A stretch of DNA of 64,000 nt, from NCBI RefSeq assembly GCF_000421265.1, contig NZ_ATWN01000004.1, positions 62,001 through 126,000 of the forward strand, in the 5' to 3' direction. This stretch comes from Thalassospira lucentensis MCCC 1A00383 = DSM 14000 (GTDB lineage: Bacteria > Pseudomonadota > Alphaproteobacteria > Rhodospirillales > Thalassospiraceae). Below are positions 8,248 through 16,366 of the stretch, piece by piece. The translations under genes were made by a program, and so were the position numbers. Position 1 is the stretch's first letter, and each line of letters opens with the position of its first letter. Below the pieces are notes generated by a model that was not told where the DNA came from, ran no database searches, and worked only from the letters and a program-made list of their open reading frames with translations.

Positions 8248-8997
8248 ATGGACTTCGCGTTCTATCTGGATCTTGTGATGATTGTTTTGCTAATCGCAAC
8301 GATCATCTATGCCGTGATCCTGAACCGAAAATTGGCGGCTTTTCGGCGCAGCCGCGAAGACATGCAGAACTTCCTGACGGCATTTAATGCCGCGAACGAA
8401 CGCGCGGAAACCTCGATCAAGGCGCTTAAGGAAATGGCCGAGGATTCCGGCGAAAAGCTGCGCGAAGATATCGAAAAGGCTGAGGCGCTTAACGAAGACC
8501 TGACCTTTATGGTGGATCGCGGCGAAAGCATCGCCAACCGTCTTGAAAAAGCGGCAAGCGATGTCAACGCGGGGCGCCGGGGTGGAAATTCTGCGAGCGG
8601 TTCGAACCCATCACCAAAATCGGGCAACGCTGCGTCGGGCAAACACACTGCCGGGGCGTCTGATTTGGCGTCATCGGGCAAAGATCGCAACGATGTGATT
8701 GATGATCGAGACGGGTATGGCGTGGAAACACGGGCCGAAGAATTAGCCGCCCGGATGGTGCGCGATATGGAACGCGGTGGCCGCAGTGATGCCCAAGACC
8801 AGGACCCTGAACCACGGATGGGTAAACCAGCTGGTGGCTATGATGATGACGGTGGCCGATCTAGAGGCGGTTATGGCAATGGTGGTTCAGTAACTGGTAA
8901 CGGCGGCATGTCATCGGATGTCTATGATCAGGATGAAGACGCCGGTCGTTCCGAGGCAGAGCGCGAATTGCTCGCGGCATTGCGATCAGTTCGATAG
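8248..8997 (+). CDS. DUF6468 flagellar-locus membrane protein
   Basis: A 249-residue protein with one N-terminal membrane segment (about residues 6-26, LDLVMIVLLIATIIYAVILN), then a coiled-coil region to about residue 105 rich in Glu, Lys and Ala. The tail is low-complexity and Gly/Asp/Ser rich, ending in a short helix (AERELLAALRSVR). The N-terminal part is what is called DUF6468, seen between fliM and a motE-like gene in many alphaproteobacteria. No biochemical role is known to me. Its position three bases after fliM suggests a motor- or switch-associated job at the inner membrane. Confidence 0.75.
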   Translation: MDFAFYLDLVMIVLLIATIIYAVILNRKLAAFRRSREDMQNFLTAFNAANERAETSIKALKEMAEDSGEKLREDIEKAEALNEDLTFMVDRGESIANRLEKAASDVNAGRRGGNSASGSNPSPKSGNAASGKHTAGASDLASSGKDRNDVIDDRDGYGVETRAEELAARMVRDMERGGRSDAQDQDPEPRMGKPAGGYDDDGGRSRGGYGNGGSVTGNGGMSSDVYDQDEDAGRSEAERELLAALRSVR

Positions 8998-9144
8998 GGG
9001 GGGCCGAACACTGTTTGGGGCTGCCGGACTTGTTATTATGACATTCGTTTTTATCTAAAGAGTGTGATGTCATTCTGTTAGATTAAAGACAAAACAAGCG
9101 TGAAGGAGCATGGGCACAAGATGCCAAATTGCTTAGGTGAATAA

Positions 9145-9861
9145 ATGTCTGGTGTGCGTATCCTGCCTTTGGTCGTTCTTGTCGGCCTGATGGTGTTATC
9201 AATGCGGGTGGTCAACCTGTTCTCGGAAAGTTCGGATAAAGCCGAAATCGCCGAAAACACAGGTGTGAGCATGGTGCAGATGGCGCAGGCGCAGGCCCCT
9301 GCCACCGAAGAGGCGGCAACGCCGCCTGAAACACCGGATGCCGGGGATCCCGGCTTGGATAATCCGGCTGGCCTGACCATGGAAGGTGAACCCATGGAAG
9401 AAGGCGACGTTCCGCCAACACTTGGCGGTGATCCGACCCTTTTCACACAGGAAGAAATCGATCTGCTGCAGAACCTTTCAGTACGTCGTGGCGAACTTGA
9501 CCGCAAGGAACAACGTCTTGATGAACGAGAAAGTCTGATTGCTGCGGCAGAGGCCCGCATCGATGCCAAGATCGACGAAATGAAATCGTTGAAAACGGCG
9601 ATCGAGGGGCTTGTCGAGACCAAGGAAGTTCAGGAAGACGACCGGATCAAAAAGTTGATCAGCGTCTATGAAAAAATGAAACCAAAGGATGCAGCCCGCA
9701 TCTGGAATGATCTTGATATGAATATCTTGCTGCAGGTCGCTCTGGGCATGCGCGAGGCAAACACCGCAGCCGTGCTGTCAGAAATGACACCAGACCGCGC
9801 GCGGGCCTTGACCTCGGAACTGGCCTATAAGCAGGACATCAACATGCTGCCGTTGCAATAA
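9145..9861 (+). CDS. MotE-like flagellar protein (MgtE-N type domain)
   Basis: A 238-residue protein with an uncleaved signal/anchor (residues 5-27), a Pro/Ala-rich linker, a coiled coil (about 110-160) and a C-terminal domain like the magnesium-transporter MgtE N domain (ISVYEKMKPKDAARIWNDLD to AALTSELAYK region). This architecture is that of MotE, which in Sinorhizobium is a periplasmic chaperone for the motor protein MotC. At residues 100-110 it carries FTQEEIDLLQN, very like the FliM CheY-binding motif in the neighbouring gene. It precedes cheY by 220 bases that include a CtrA-like TTAACCAT. Confidence 0.75.
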   Translation: MSGVRILPLVVLVGLMVLSMRVVNLFSESSDKAEIAENTGVSMVQMAQAQAPATEEAATPPETPDAGDPGLDNPAGLTMEGEPMEEGDVPPTLGGDPTLFTQEEIDLLQNLSVRRGELDRKEQRLDERESLIAAAEARIDAKIDEMKSLKTAIEGLVETKEVQEDDRIKKLISVYEKMKPKDAARIWNDLDMNILLQVALGMREANTAAVLSEMTPDRARALTSELAYKQDINMLPLQ

Positions 9862-9979
9862 GACGGCAGCTTAATTTGCACTAACGCGCGTTGCGCCTTT
9901 TTATTGAAGGGTTGGAACGTGCAATTATTCGAGTATAGTCAATGTGATGGCGCAAACTGGTAATGGTCAAAAACCTTGA

Positions 9980-9993
9980 TTAACCATTATTAA
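9980..9993 (+). promoter_or_regulatory. CtrA-like site upstream of cheY
   Basis: TTAACCATTATTAA contains the CtrA half-site TTAACCAT and a second TTAA. The usual full site is TTAA-N7-TTAA; here the gap is six, so this is a candidate only. It is about 90 bases before the cheY start. CckA, top of the CtrA pathway, is encoded in the same window. Confidence 0.4.
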
Positions 9994-10081
9994 ATATGTA
10001 CATCACGATTATTAGGGGCCTTACCAATATGCGCGTTTCGTGCGGTAAGGGTAAGAGATCAGATAGCTGATGGAGTTGTGA

Positions 10082-10468
10082 ATGGCCGTCGATCCGAATA
10101 TGCCGATCCTGATTGTGGATGACTACAAAACCATGTTGCGTATCATCCGTAATCTTTTGCGGCAGCTCAACTTTACGAATATCGAAGAAGCGACCGATGG
10201 TAGTATGGCGCTTCGTAAGTTGCGTGAAGCTCCGTGCAGCCTCGTGATTTCTGACTGGAATATGGAGCCGATGACAGGGCTGCAGCTTCTTAAAGAAGTC
10301 CGTGCAGATGCCAAGTTGAAGGACCTGCCCTTCATCATGATTACGGCAGAAGCCAAGACCGAAAACGTGGTCATGGCGAAAAAAGCAGGTGTATCCAATT
10401 ACATCGTTAAACCATTCAACGCTGAGACGTTGAAGGGTAAAATGAAGACTGTTATTGGTGATTTCTGA
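10082..10468 (+). CDS. cheY: Chemotaxis response regulator CheY
   Basis: A single receiver domain of 128 residues that carries the signal from CheA to the switch protein FliM. The acidic pocket is VDD (13-14), the phosphorylated Asp is D59 in SDWNMEPMTG, the switch Thr is in MITAEAK and the invariant Lys is in IVKPFNAETLK. The sequence is close to canonical CheY rather than to DNA-binding regulators, since no output domain follows. cheZ starts 35 bases downstream. It lies inside the motor-gene run rather than in a cheA-cheW cluster, which is usual in Rhodospirillales. Confidence 0.94.
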   Translation: MAVDPNMPILIVDDYKTMLRIIRNLLRQLNFTNIEEATDGSMALRKLREAPCSLVISDWNMEPMTGLQLLKEVRADAKLKDLPFIMITAEAKTENVVMAKKAGVSNYIVKPFNAETLKGKMKTVIGDF

Positions 10469-10503
10469 TCAGGGGCGCGGGACATCAGTCCCGCGATACC
10501 GTT

Positions 10504-11145
10504 ATGTCCAAAGCGTCCAAGGACGAAATACGCCAATTGTTGAATGATCTTCATGCGCGTCTCGAAGGGGATGATCTGAAGATTGAACAACTCTCTGAAC
10601 TGATGGATCAGCTGTCACGCTTTGTGGGTGACAAGCCGACCGGGGATCAGAAGCGTCTGTTTGGTGAACTTGACGAGCTTTCAGGCATCATTCGCAAGAT
10701 GAAGTCTGAAATCGCGTCGTTGCGTCCGGACGATATCAAGGCTGAATACATTCCCAACGCAACAGACGAACTTGATGCGATTGTGGATGCGACAGCGGGT
10801 GCGACCCATGAAATTCTTGATGCCATGGATGCACTTGAAGAGTTCGCTCGGACGTTGCCCGCCGAACAGGCCGAGATCGTAACCAGCGCAACAATGCGTG
10901 TTTACGAAGCTTGTAACTTCCAGGATATTACAGGGCAGCGTACGACCAAGGTCATTAAGGCTCTTAAATCCATTGAGGAACGTGTTGAAGGACTGGTCGC
11001 GGCATTTGGTGATGAAATTGCCAAATACGCAGCAGCCAATCCGAAAACGAAAAAAGAGCCAGAAGGTGATGAATCACTTTTGAATGGCCCGCAGCTTGAG
11101 GGCAAAGGCGTTTCGCAGGCTGACATTGACGCGATGTTTAACTAA
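10504..11145 (+). CDS. cheZ: CheY-P phosphatase CheZ
   Basis: CheZ removes the phosphate from CheY. The 213-residue helical protein has the two long helices of the four-helix bundle. The active-site region is ACNFQDITGQRTTKVI, with the Gln of FQDITGQ as the catalytic residue type known from E. coli (Q147), and DATAGATHEILDAMDALEE forms the partner helix. The C terminus VSQADIDAMFN (203-213) resembles the CheY-binding motif of FliM (SQ-x-EID-x-LL), a plausible tether for CheY-P. It is paired with cheY immediately upstream. Confidence 0.92.
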   Translation: MSKASKDEIRQLLNDLHARLEGDDLKIEQLSELMDQLSRFVGDKPTGDQKRLFGELDELSGIIRKMKSEIASLRPDDIKAEYIPNATDELDAIVDATAGATHEILDAMDALEEFARTLPAEQAEIVTSATMRVYEACNFQDITGQRTTKVIKALKSIEERVEGLVAAFGDEIAKYAAANPKTKKEPEGDESLLNGPQLEGKGVSQADIDAMFN

Positions 11146-11156
11146 GTGGCGTTGAT

Positions 11157-12020
11157 ATGGCGGAGATAGAGGACGACGGACCTACACCACCAACACCTCC
11201 TGCGAATGGTGCGGTGGCGCTGTTTCTCGCTCTCTATCTGTTGCTCTTGGCGTTCTTTATTCTGCTGAATACCATTTCGACCTTTGAAGAGGTCAAAACA
11301 CGCGAAGTGCAGGAAAGTCTTTCTTCTGCGTTCGCGTCTATTTTACCCCCCACGACCAGCTTGCAGACCGTTACCTCAATCGAAGGTCCGGTTGTGGCGG
11401 CTGAAGACATGCAGGACAAACTGGGGCATCTTTTCCAGACGGCCATCAAAGTGGTTCGGGTTCAGGTCATCCAGCCCGGAAAATTGATGGAAGTCATCAT
11501 GCATGTGGATCAGCTGTTTGATCCCAATTCCATTCTCATTCGCGAACGTCAGTCCGAGTTCATGGACCAGCTGGCAAGGGTTTTGGCCGATGATCAGGGC
11601 TATGCGTCTTATGAAATGGAAATGGTGATGGGCAGTGAAGTCGGCTCCAAGGGGACGGTCGAAATTGAAAACAACCTTCAAATCGCCCGTGCTGGATCAT
11701 TCGCCCGTGAATTGATCGACGTTGGCGCACCACAGGATCATCTTTTTGTGGGTATTGATCCCGGCGCTGATCCATTTATCGTGACCTTCCGGTTCTTCTG
11801 GAACCTGGGGCCGAAGGAACCACCTCAGCCGATTGAGCGTGAAAGTGATACACCAAATGGCGCAAATGGCGGTGCAACGCCTGCTGGTGTCGCGCCAACT
11901 GGAAACGGGAACACAGGTATCTTTGCGCCGCAAAGAATGACCATCCCGCTTCCGGGGGGAAACCAGCCTGCTGTCAATCAACCAATCCCGCTTGGACCGC
12001 AGGCAGGGGGAGGGAGCTGA
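11157..12020 (+). CDS. MotB-like protein lacking the membrane aspartate
   Basis: A 287-residue protein with one N-terminal membrane segment (GAVALFLALYLLLLAFFILL, about residues 18-38) followed by a MotB-like plug region (NTISTFEEVKTREVQESLSS). The periplasmic part resembles a diverged OmpA-like domain (VIMHVDQLFDPNSILIRERQ, NNLQIARAGSFARELIDVGA) and ends in a Gly/Pro/Asn-rich tail. The proton-carrying Asp of MotB is absent: the segment contains no acidic residue. The next gene, overlapping by one base, encodes a MotB-like protein that keeps it. The two may form a heteromeric stator part, or this one may be a structural accessory. Confidence 0.7.
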   Translation: MAEIEDDGPTPPTPPANGAVALFLALYLLLLAFFILLNTISTFEEVKTREVQESLSSAFASILPPTTSLQTVTSIEGPVVAAEDMQDKLGHLFQTAIKVVRVQVIQPGKLMEVIMHVDQLFDPNSILIRERQSEFMDQLARVLADDQGYASYEMEMVMGSEVGSKGTVEIENNLQIARAGSFARELIDVGAPQDHLFVGIDPGADPFIVTFRFFWNLGPKEPPQPIERESDTPNGANGGATPAGVAPTGNGNTGIFAPQRMTIPLPGGNQPAVNQPIPLGPQAGGGS

Positions 12021-12748
12021 TGGCCGAAGAAGAATTCAAAAAGCACGAAACTCGAAGTGGTCCACCGGTCTGGATGCTCAGTCTGGCAGATTTGATTTCG
12101 TTGCTGCTGACGTTCTTTGTCATGCTGTTTGCAATGTCGAAAGTCAAAATTGACCGCTGGGACGAGGTTGTCGATTCTTTGTCGCAATCGATCAAACCAT
12201 CGCCGCGCGAAGAAAATGACGAACCGATGGCCAGCCTCAACATTCCGCGCGTTTATCGCAAACCGGCAATGAACCTTGATTATCTCAGTGCCGTTATTGA
12301 TGATGCGATTGATGATAACCCGGTACTTGGCGATGCACGCATGTCGCGTGATGCCGACAAACTTGTGATTTCGCTTCCGGGTGATCTGTTGTTTGTCAGT
12401 GGCAGTTCGGAAATGACCCAAAAGGCACGGCAGGCACTTTTTGTGCTGGGCGGTGTTTTGCGAAACATCGGTAACCGTGTCGGTGTGCAGGGGCACACGG
12501 ATCCCAGACCGCTCAGCGGACGAGGCGTTTATGCCTCAAACTGGGAACTTTCGCTGGCCCGTGCTGCGGCTGTTGCGAACGAATTGAAAAAATCAGGTTA
12601 CACAGATTACATAAATATTTACGGATTTGCTGCATCAAGATACGACCAGCTTCCTGAAACGGTCGATGAAGATACGCGCTTTGAAATGGCGCGTCGGGTC
12701 GATATCGTCATCGAACCCCATGGCGGAAGCGGGATCGGAGGCACGTAA
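12020..12748 (+). CDS. MotB-like protein with OmpA domain
   Basis: A 242-residue MotB-family protein: cytoplasmic tail, one membrane segment (WMLSLADLISLLLTFFVMLF) with the ion-path aspartate D24, plug helix, and an OmpA/MotB peptidoglycan-binding domain (LLFVSGSSEMTQKARQALFV, VQGHTDPRPLSGRGVYASNW, ELSLARAAAVANELKKSG, RRVDIVIEP). It could be the torque-generating stator subunit or an accessory paralogue; motA is not adjacent, so a second canonical motAB elsewhere is possible. It overlaps the stop of the preceding MotB-like gene and is followed after two bases by the giant TPR gene, so translation is probably coupled. Confidence 0.8.
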   Translation: MAEEEFKKHETRSGPPVWMLSLADLISLLLTFFVMLFAMSKVKIDRWDEVVDSLSQSIKPSPREENDEPMASLNIPRVYRKPAMNLDYLSAVIDDAIDDNPVLGDARMSRDADKLVISLPGDLLFVSGSSEMTQKARQALFVLGGVLRNIGNRVGVQGHTDPRPLSGRGVYASNWELSLARAAAVANELKKSGYTDYINIYGFAASRYDQLPETVDEDTRFEMARRVDIVIEPHGGSGIGGT

Positions 12749-12750
12749 GT

Positions 12751-15700
12751 ATGGCAAATCTTGCTGTGCGCATCCTGCTGGCGGCTGCGATCACGGCTGC
12801 CACGGCAATTTTATTGCCCATTAGCGGAATGCGCCCTGCAATGGCTCAGGCGGTTGATCCAGTGATCATCCGTTCCGGGATGCATAGCGGCTATGGACGA
12901 ATTGTTCTGCAATGGAGCAAGCCGGTCAATTACACCGCTGAAATCATCGGTGATCAGCTCGTTGTGCGATTTGACGCGCCGCTCGTCGCATCCCTGCGCG
13001 GGGTGCTTACCCCGGTTTCTGAATATGTTGCAGACGGTTTCTTTGATCCGGACGGTCGCACCGTTGCCTTTGTGTTGCGCGATGATTTCGAAGTGCGAGC
13101 CTTTAATGTCGGCAGCAACGTGGTTCTTGATATCCTTGACAAACCACAAGCCACTCCACCTGCGCCAACACCGCCGCTGCCGACCAGCAAACCTGCACAG
13201 CAAGAACAAACATCACCGCAAGTGACACCTGCACCGACCGTGCCGGTTGAAACCACAAATATTGAAAACACTGATCCCGATTTGCGCACCCTTGATGTGC
13301 GGGTTGGTCGTCACCCAACGTTCTACCGACTGGTTTTTGATTGGCCCAATCGCACCGAATATGAGTTAAGCGGCGCGCAAGGATCACAAACGGTTGCATT
13401 CGCATCCCCTGCACGTATTGACGGGGCGGCAATTTCGCGTCGTCTGCCCGAAGGGGTGCGCATTCGCCAATCGGCGATAAACCCGCTTGATGTGGCTATT
13501 GATACAGATCCACCGCGCTCGTTGCGCCATTTCCGGTCTGGTAACAAGGTTGTCGTTGATATTATGGGGGCACAGCGCGCCCCGGTCAGCACCGCCGCTG
13601 CCGACAGCCGCCCGGCAACGACAACGACCCCCAGCGCCGCAGCAACGCCGCCTGCACCCGCAGCACCTGCATCTCAAAGCAGTGCACCGGCTGCTCCAGC
13701 TGCTCCGTCAGCAACAGCAAATGCCGATTCCGTGCAAACGCCAGATGGGCCCAGTCCTGCGGCGAACGAAGGGATTGATCCGACGTCACCAGAAGCCTTG
13801 GCAGCACAGGCGCTAGCGGATGCTCAGCAAAGTGGTGCGACGGTGGGTGGGGCACAGGAACGCGAAAGTATTGGCGATCTGTCGGTTACGGTTGAGCAAA
13901 CGGCAACTGAGATGTCGCTTAACTTCCCGTTCGGGCAGCCCGGTGGGGCGGCAATCTGGTCACGTGCCGGGTTTTTGTGGGCGGTATTTGATGTTCGGGC
14001 CAATCTTGACCTTGAAGCCGTCCGACAGGAAGCAGCCCAGATTGTCGGGGTGATTGAGCAGATCGACAGTCCCTATGCGACCGTTGTGCGCCTGACCATC
14101 CCCGAAGGTGTGGGGCTTTATACCACTGTCAATGATGCCGGTGATTGGCGGGTCACACTGCAACAAGGTATTCTCCAGCCGATAGAAAAACTCGGGCCCT
14201 CGATTGAGCTTGATGAACAGACCCGCGCACGTCTGATTGTGCCGCTTGATGATATCGGGCCGACCATTCCGATTGATGACCCGGAAGTGGGCGATATGCT
14301 GCGTGTTGTAACCACATCTCAACGGGGTTATGGCATCGAGGTTGCCCTGCGCTATCCGGAATTTGAAGTGCTGCCATCCGTGCAGGGTGTTGTGGTCGCG
14401 CCCATGAACGAAACTGTACAGGTCACCAGTCGTGGCGACGGTCAGGCCGTGGTTGTTACAGCCGAGGATGGTCTTAATATCTCGCCTGAAGGCGCGCGGT
14501 TGCTGGCATCCGCAACCGGGGTCCGGGCCGCAACCGGCGATGGTCGCGAAGGGTTGATCTTCGAGCTTGATGACTGGCGACGCGGGGGGCTGGATAATTA
14601 TAACAACGCTATTCATAAGTTGCGCCGGGCGATTGCGCAAAGTGGTGATGAACACCGTAACAAGGCCCGACTGGAACTGGCGGAATATTATTTGGCCAAC
14701 GGTCTTGGGCCAGAAGCAAATGCCATCGTTTCCGTTATGGAAGAAGACGATCCGCTGATTGCGCAGAAAGTTCAGTTCCGCGCCCTGAAGGCGGCGGTCA
14801 AATTCCTGAATCGTGATTACGCCGAAGCCGAACGACTGCTTGACGACGACCGCCTGAAGGCGATCCCGGAAATGCAGTTATGGCGGGCGGTGACCCTTGC
14901 TGCGCGTGGTCGCCCGAACGAAGGCGCACGTGATTTGCTTGAAAGTGTCCATATTCTTGATTTCTATCCGCCAGAACTTCTGGGGCGGATCGGACCGATT
15001 GCGACCGAACAGGCGCTTTTGGTTGGCAATCCCGAAGCAGGCATGGACCTGATTGAAAAAATGTTGCTGACCAGCGGGTTGTCCGAAAGCAAGATCATGG
15101 ACATCCAGTATCTTAAAGGCATCTTCGAAGAGGAAGCTGGCGAACTGGAACAAGCGGTTGCGACCTGGGATCAGGTGGCCGAGGGCGAAAACCGTAAAGC
15201 CCGTGCCCATGCCATCTTTGACAGAACAGAACTTTTGATGCGTTTGGAGCGGCTGACAGCCGATGATGCGATCGAGCAGCTTCAAAAGTTGCGGTTTGCA
15301 TGGCGTGGCGATGCGTTTGAGATGGCGTTGCTCAAACGTATTGGTGTACTGCAGATCGAAAACAAAGATTTCCGCGATGGATTAAATACCCTGCGTCAGG
15401 TTGCGATCTTCTTCCCGAATATGCCGGTTGCGATAGAAGCAACCGACTTGATGCACAAGACGTTTGATAACCTCTATCTGGGCGACGACATCAACAATAT
15501 CTCGGCGATCAAGGCGGTTGCCCTGTATGACGAGTTCCGCGAACTGACCCCGGCCGGTGAAAAGGGCGATGAGCTGATCCGCCGTCTTGCCGATCGGATG
15601 GTCAGTGTCGAACTGTTTGAGCGCGCCGAAGAGTTACTCGAACATCAGGTTGATTTCCGTCTTGATGGGGTGGAAAAGGCGCGTGTCGGGGCACGCCTTG

Positions 15701-16269
15701 GTTTGGTCTATTTGCTCGACAGCAAACCTGAACAAACCATCAGTGTCATTGAAAAGACCGAAGAACCGGGCATTTCCGAAGAGCTCGATACCCAACGGCG
15801 TCACCTTAAGGCGCGGGCTCTTTTGGATGTTGATCGCGGGGCCGAAGCCATTTCATCGCTTGAAGGTGATTATTCCAAAAATGCCGAACTGCTGCGGGTC
15901 GACTACTATCGTGGAACACGTGATTTCTTGTCAGCGGCAGAAACCTTCCAGCGTCTGGTCGGAGGGGATCAAGGCGATGTGATTGACGGGTTCTCTGACG
16001 AGCGTGCGCGCTATGTCTTGAACTGGGCTGTGAACCTTGCGATGGGCGGGCAGGAGCGGACGCTTAATATGCTCAAACGTCGCTATGGCGAGGTCATGGC
16101 CGCCAGCCCGTTTGCACAAGCATTTAATCTGATTACCTCGTCACCGACACAAGGGTTGATCGATTATCGGACCTTGGCAGACAAGGTTGACGAGGTAGAG
16201 AACTTCCAGGGCTTCCTCGCAAATTATCGCGATCAGTTGGAAAAATCTCAGCTTAGTGCTATAAATTAA
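12751..16269 (+). CDS. Large periplasmic TPR protein of the motor locus
   Basis: A 1172-residue protein with a signal peptide (residues 1-33, to AMAQA). The N-terminal third has repeated beta-rich modules resembling AMIN-type domains (GRIVLQWSKPVNYTAEIIGD near 50, FYRLVFDWPNRTEYELSGAQ near 190, a third near 380-460), separated by two Pro/Ala-rich linkers (about 135-165 and 285-350). From about residue 610 to the end it is helical with many TPR-like pairs. No enzyme motif is visible. It starts two bases after the MotB-like stop with GGAG upstream, so it belongs to the motor operon. By analogy with MotC of rhizobia, which needs MotE, it may be a periplasmic stator or ring partner (inference). 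Confidence 0.7.
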   Translation: MANLAVRILLAAAITAATAILLPISGMRPAMAQAVDPVIIRSGMHSGYGRIVLQWSKPVNYTAEIIGDQLVVRFDAPLVASLRGVLTPVSEYVADGFFDPDGRTVAFVLRDDFEVRAFNVGSNVVLDILDKPQATPPAPTPPLPTSKPAQQEQTSPQVTPAPTVPVETTNIENTDPDLRTLDVRVGRHPTFYRLVFDWPNRTEYELSGAQGSQTVAFASPARIDGAAISRRLPEGVRIRQSAINPLDVAIDTDPPRSLRHFRSGNKVVVDIMGAQRAPVSTAAADSRPATTTTPSAAATPPAPAAPASQSSAPAAPAAPSATANADSVQTPDGPSPAANEGIDPTSPEALAAQALADAQQSGATVGGAQERESIGDLSVTVEQTATEMSLNFPFGQPGGAAIWSRAGFLWAVFDVRANLDLEAVRQEAAQIVGVIEQIDSPYATVVRLTIPEGVGLYTTVNDAGDWRVTLQQGILQPIEKLGPSIELDEQTRARLIVPLDDIGPTIPIDDPEVGDMLRVVTTSQRGYGIEVALRYPEFEVLPSVQGVVVAPMNETVQVTSRGDGQAVVVTAEDGLNISPEGARLLASATGVRAATGDGREGLIFELDDWRRGGLDNYNNAIHKLRRAIAQSGDEHRNKARLELAEYYLANGLGPEANAIVSVMEEDDPLIAQKVQFRALKAAVKFLNRDYAEAERLLDDDRLKAIPEMQLWRAVTLAARGRPNEGARDLLESVHILDFYPPELLGRIGPIATEQALLVGNPEAGMDLIEKMLLTSGLSESKIMDIQYLKGIFEEEAGELEQAVATWDQVAEGENRKARAHAIFDRTELLMRLERLTADDAIEQLQKLRFAWRGDAFEMALLKRIGVLQIENKDFRDGLNTLRQVAIFFPNMPVAIEATDLMHKTFDNLYLGDDINNISAIKAVALYDEFRELTPAGEKGDELIRRLADRMVSVELFERAEELLEHQVDFRLDGVEKARVGARLGLVYLLDSKPEQTISVIEKTEEPGISEELDTQRRHLKARALLDVDRGAEAISSLEGDYSKNAELLRVDYYRGTRDFLSAAETFQRLVGGDQGDVIDGFSDERARYVLNWAVNLAMGGQERTLNMLKRRYGEVMAASPFAQAFNLITSSPTQGLIDYRTLADKVDEVENFQGFLANYRDQLEKSQLSAIN

Positions 16270-16366
16270 AGCTCGAACAATGGTGTGAGCCGCATGCGGA
16301 GCTAAAAAGCACCGATTTGCGCCCTTTTTCCGTTGATGTTTTGGTTATGGCGAAAGAGTTGCTGTG

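Noticed and set aside
16347..16365. Sigma54-like sequence TGGCGAAAGAGTTGCTGTG just before the Sel1 gene
   Set aside because: Spacing is right, but transcription would start after the ATG at 16367. It would only make sense if the true start were further downstream (ATG 16388), for which there is no support.
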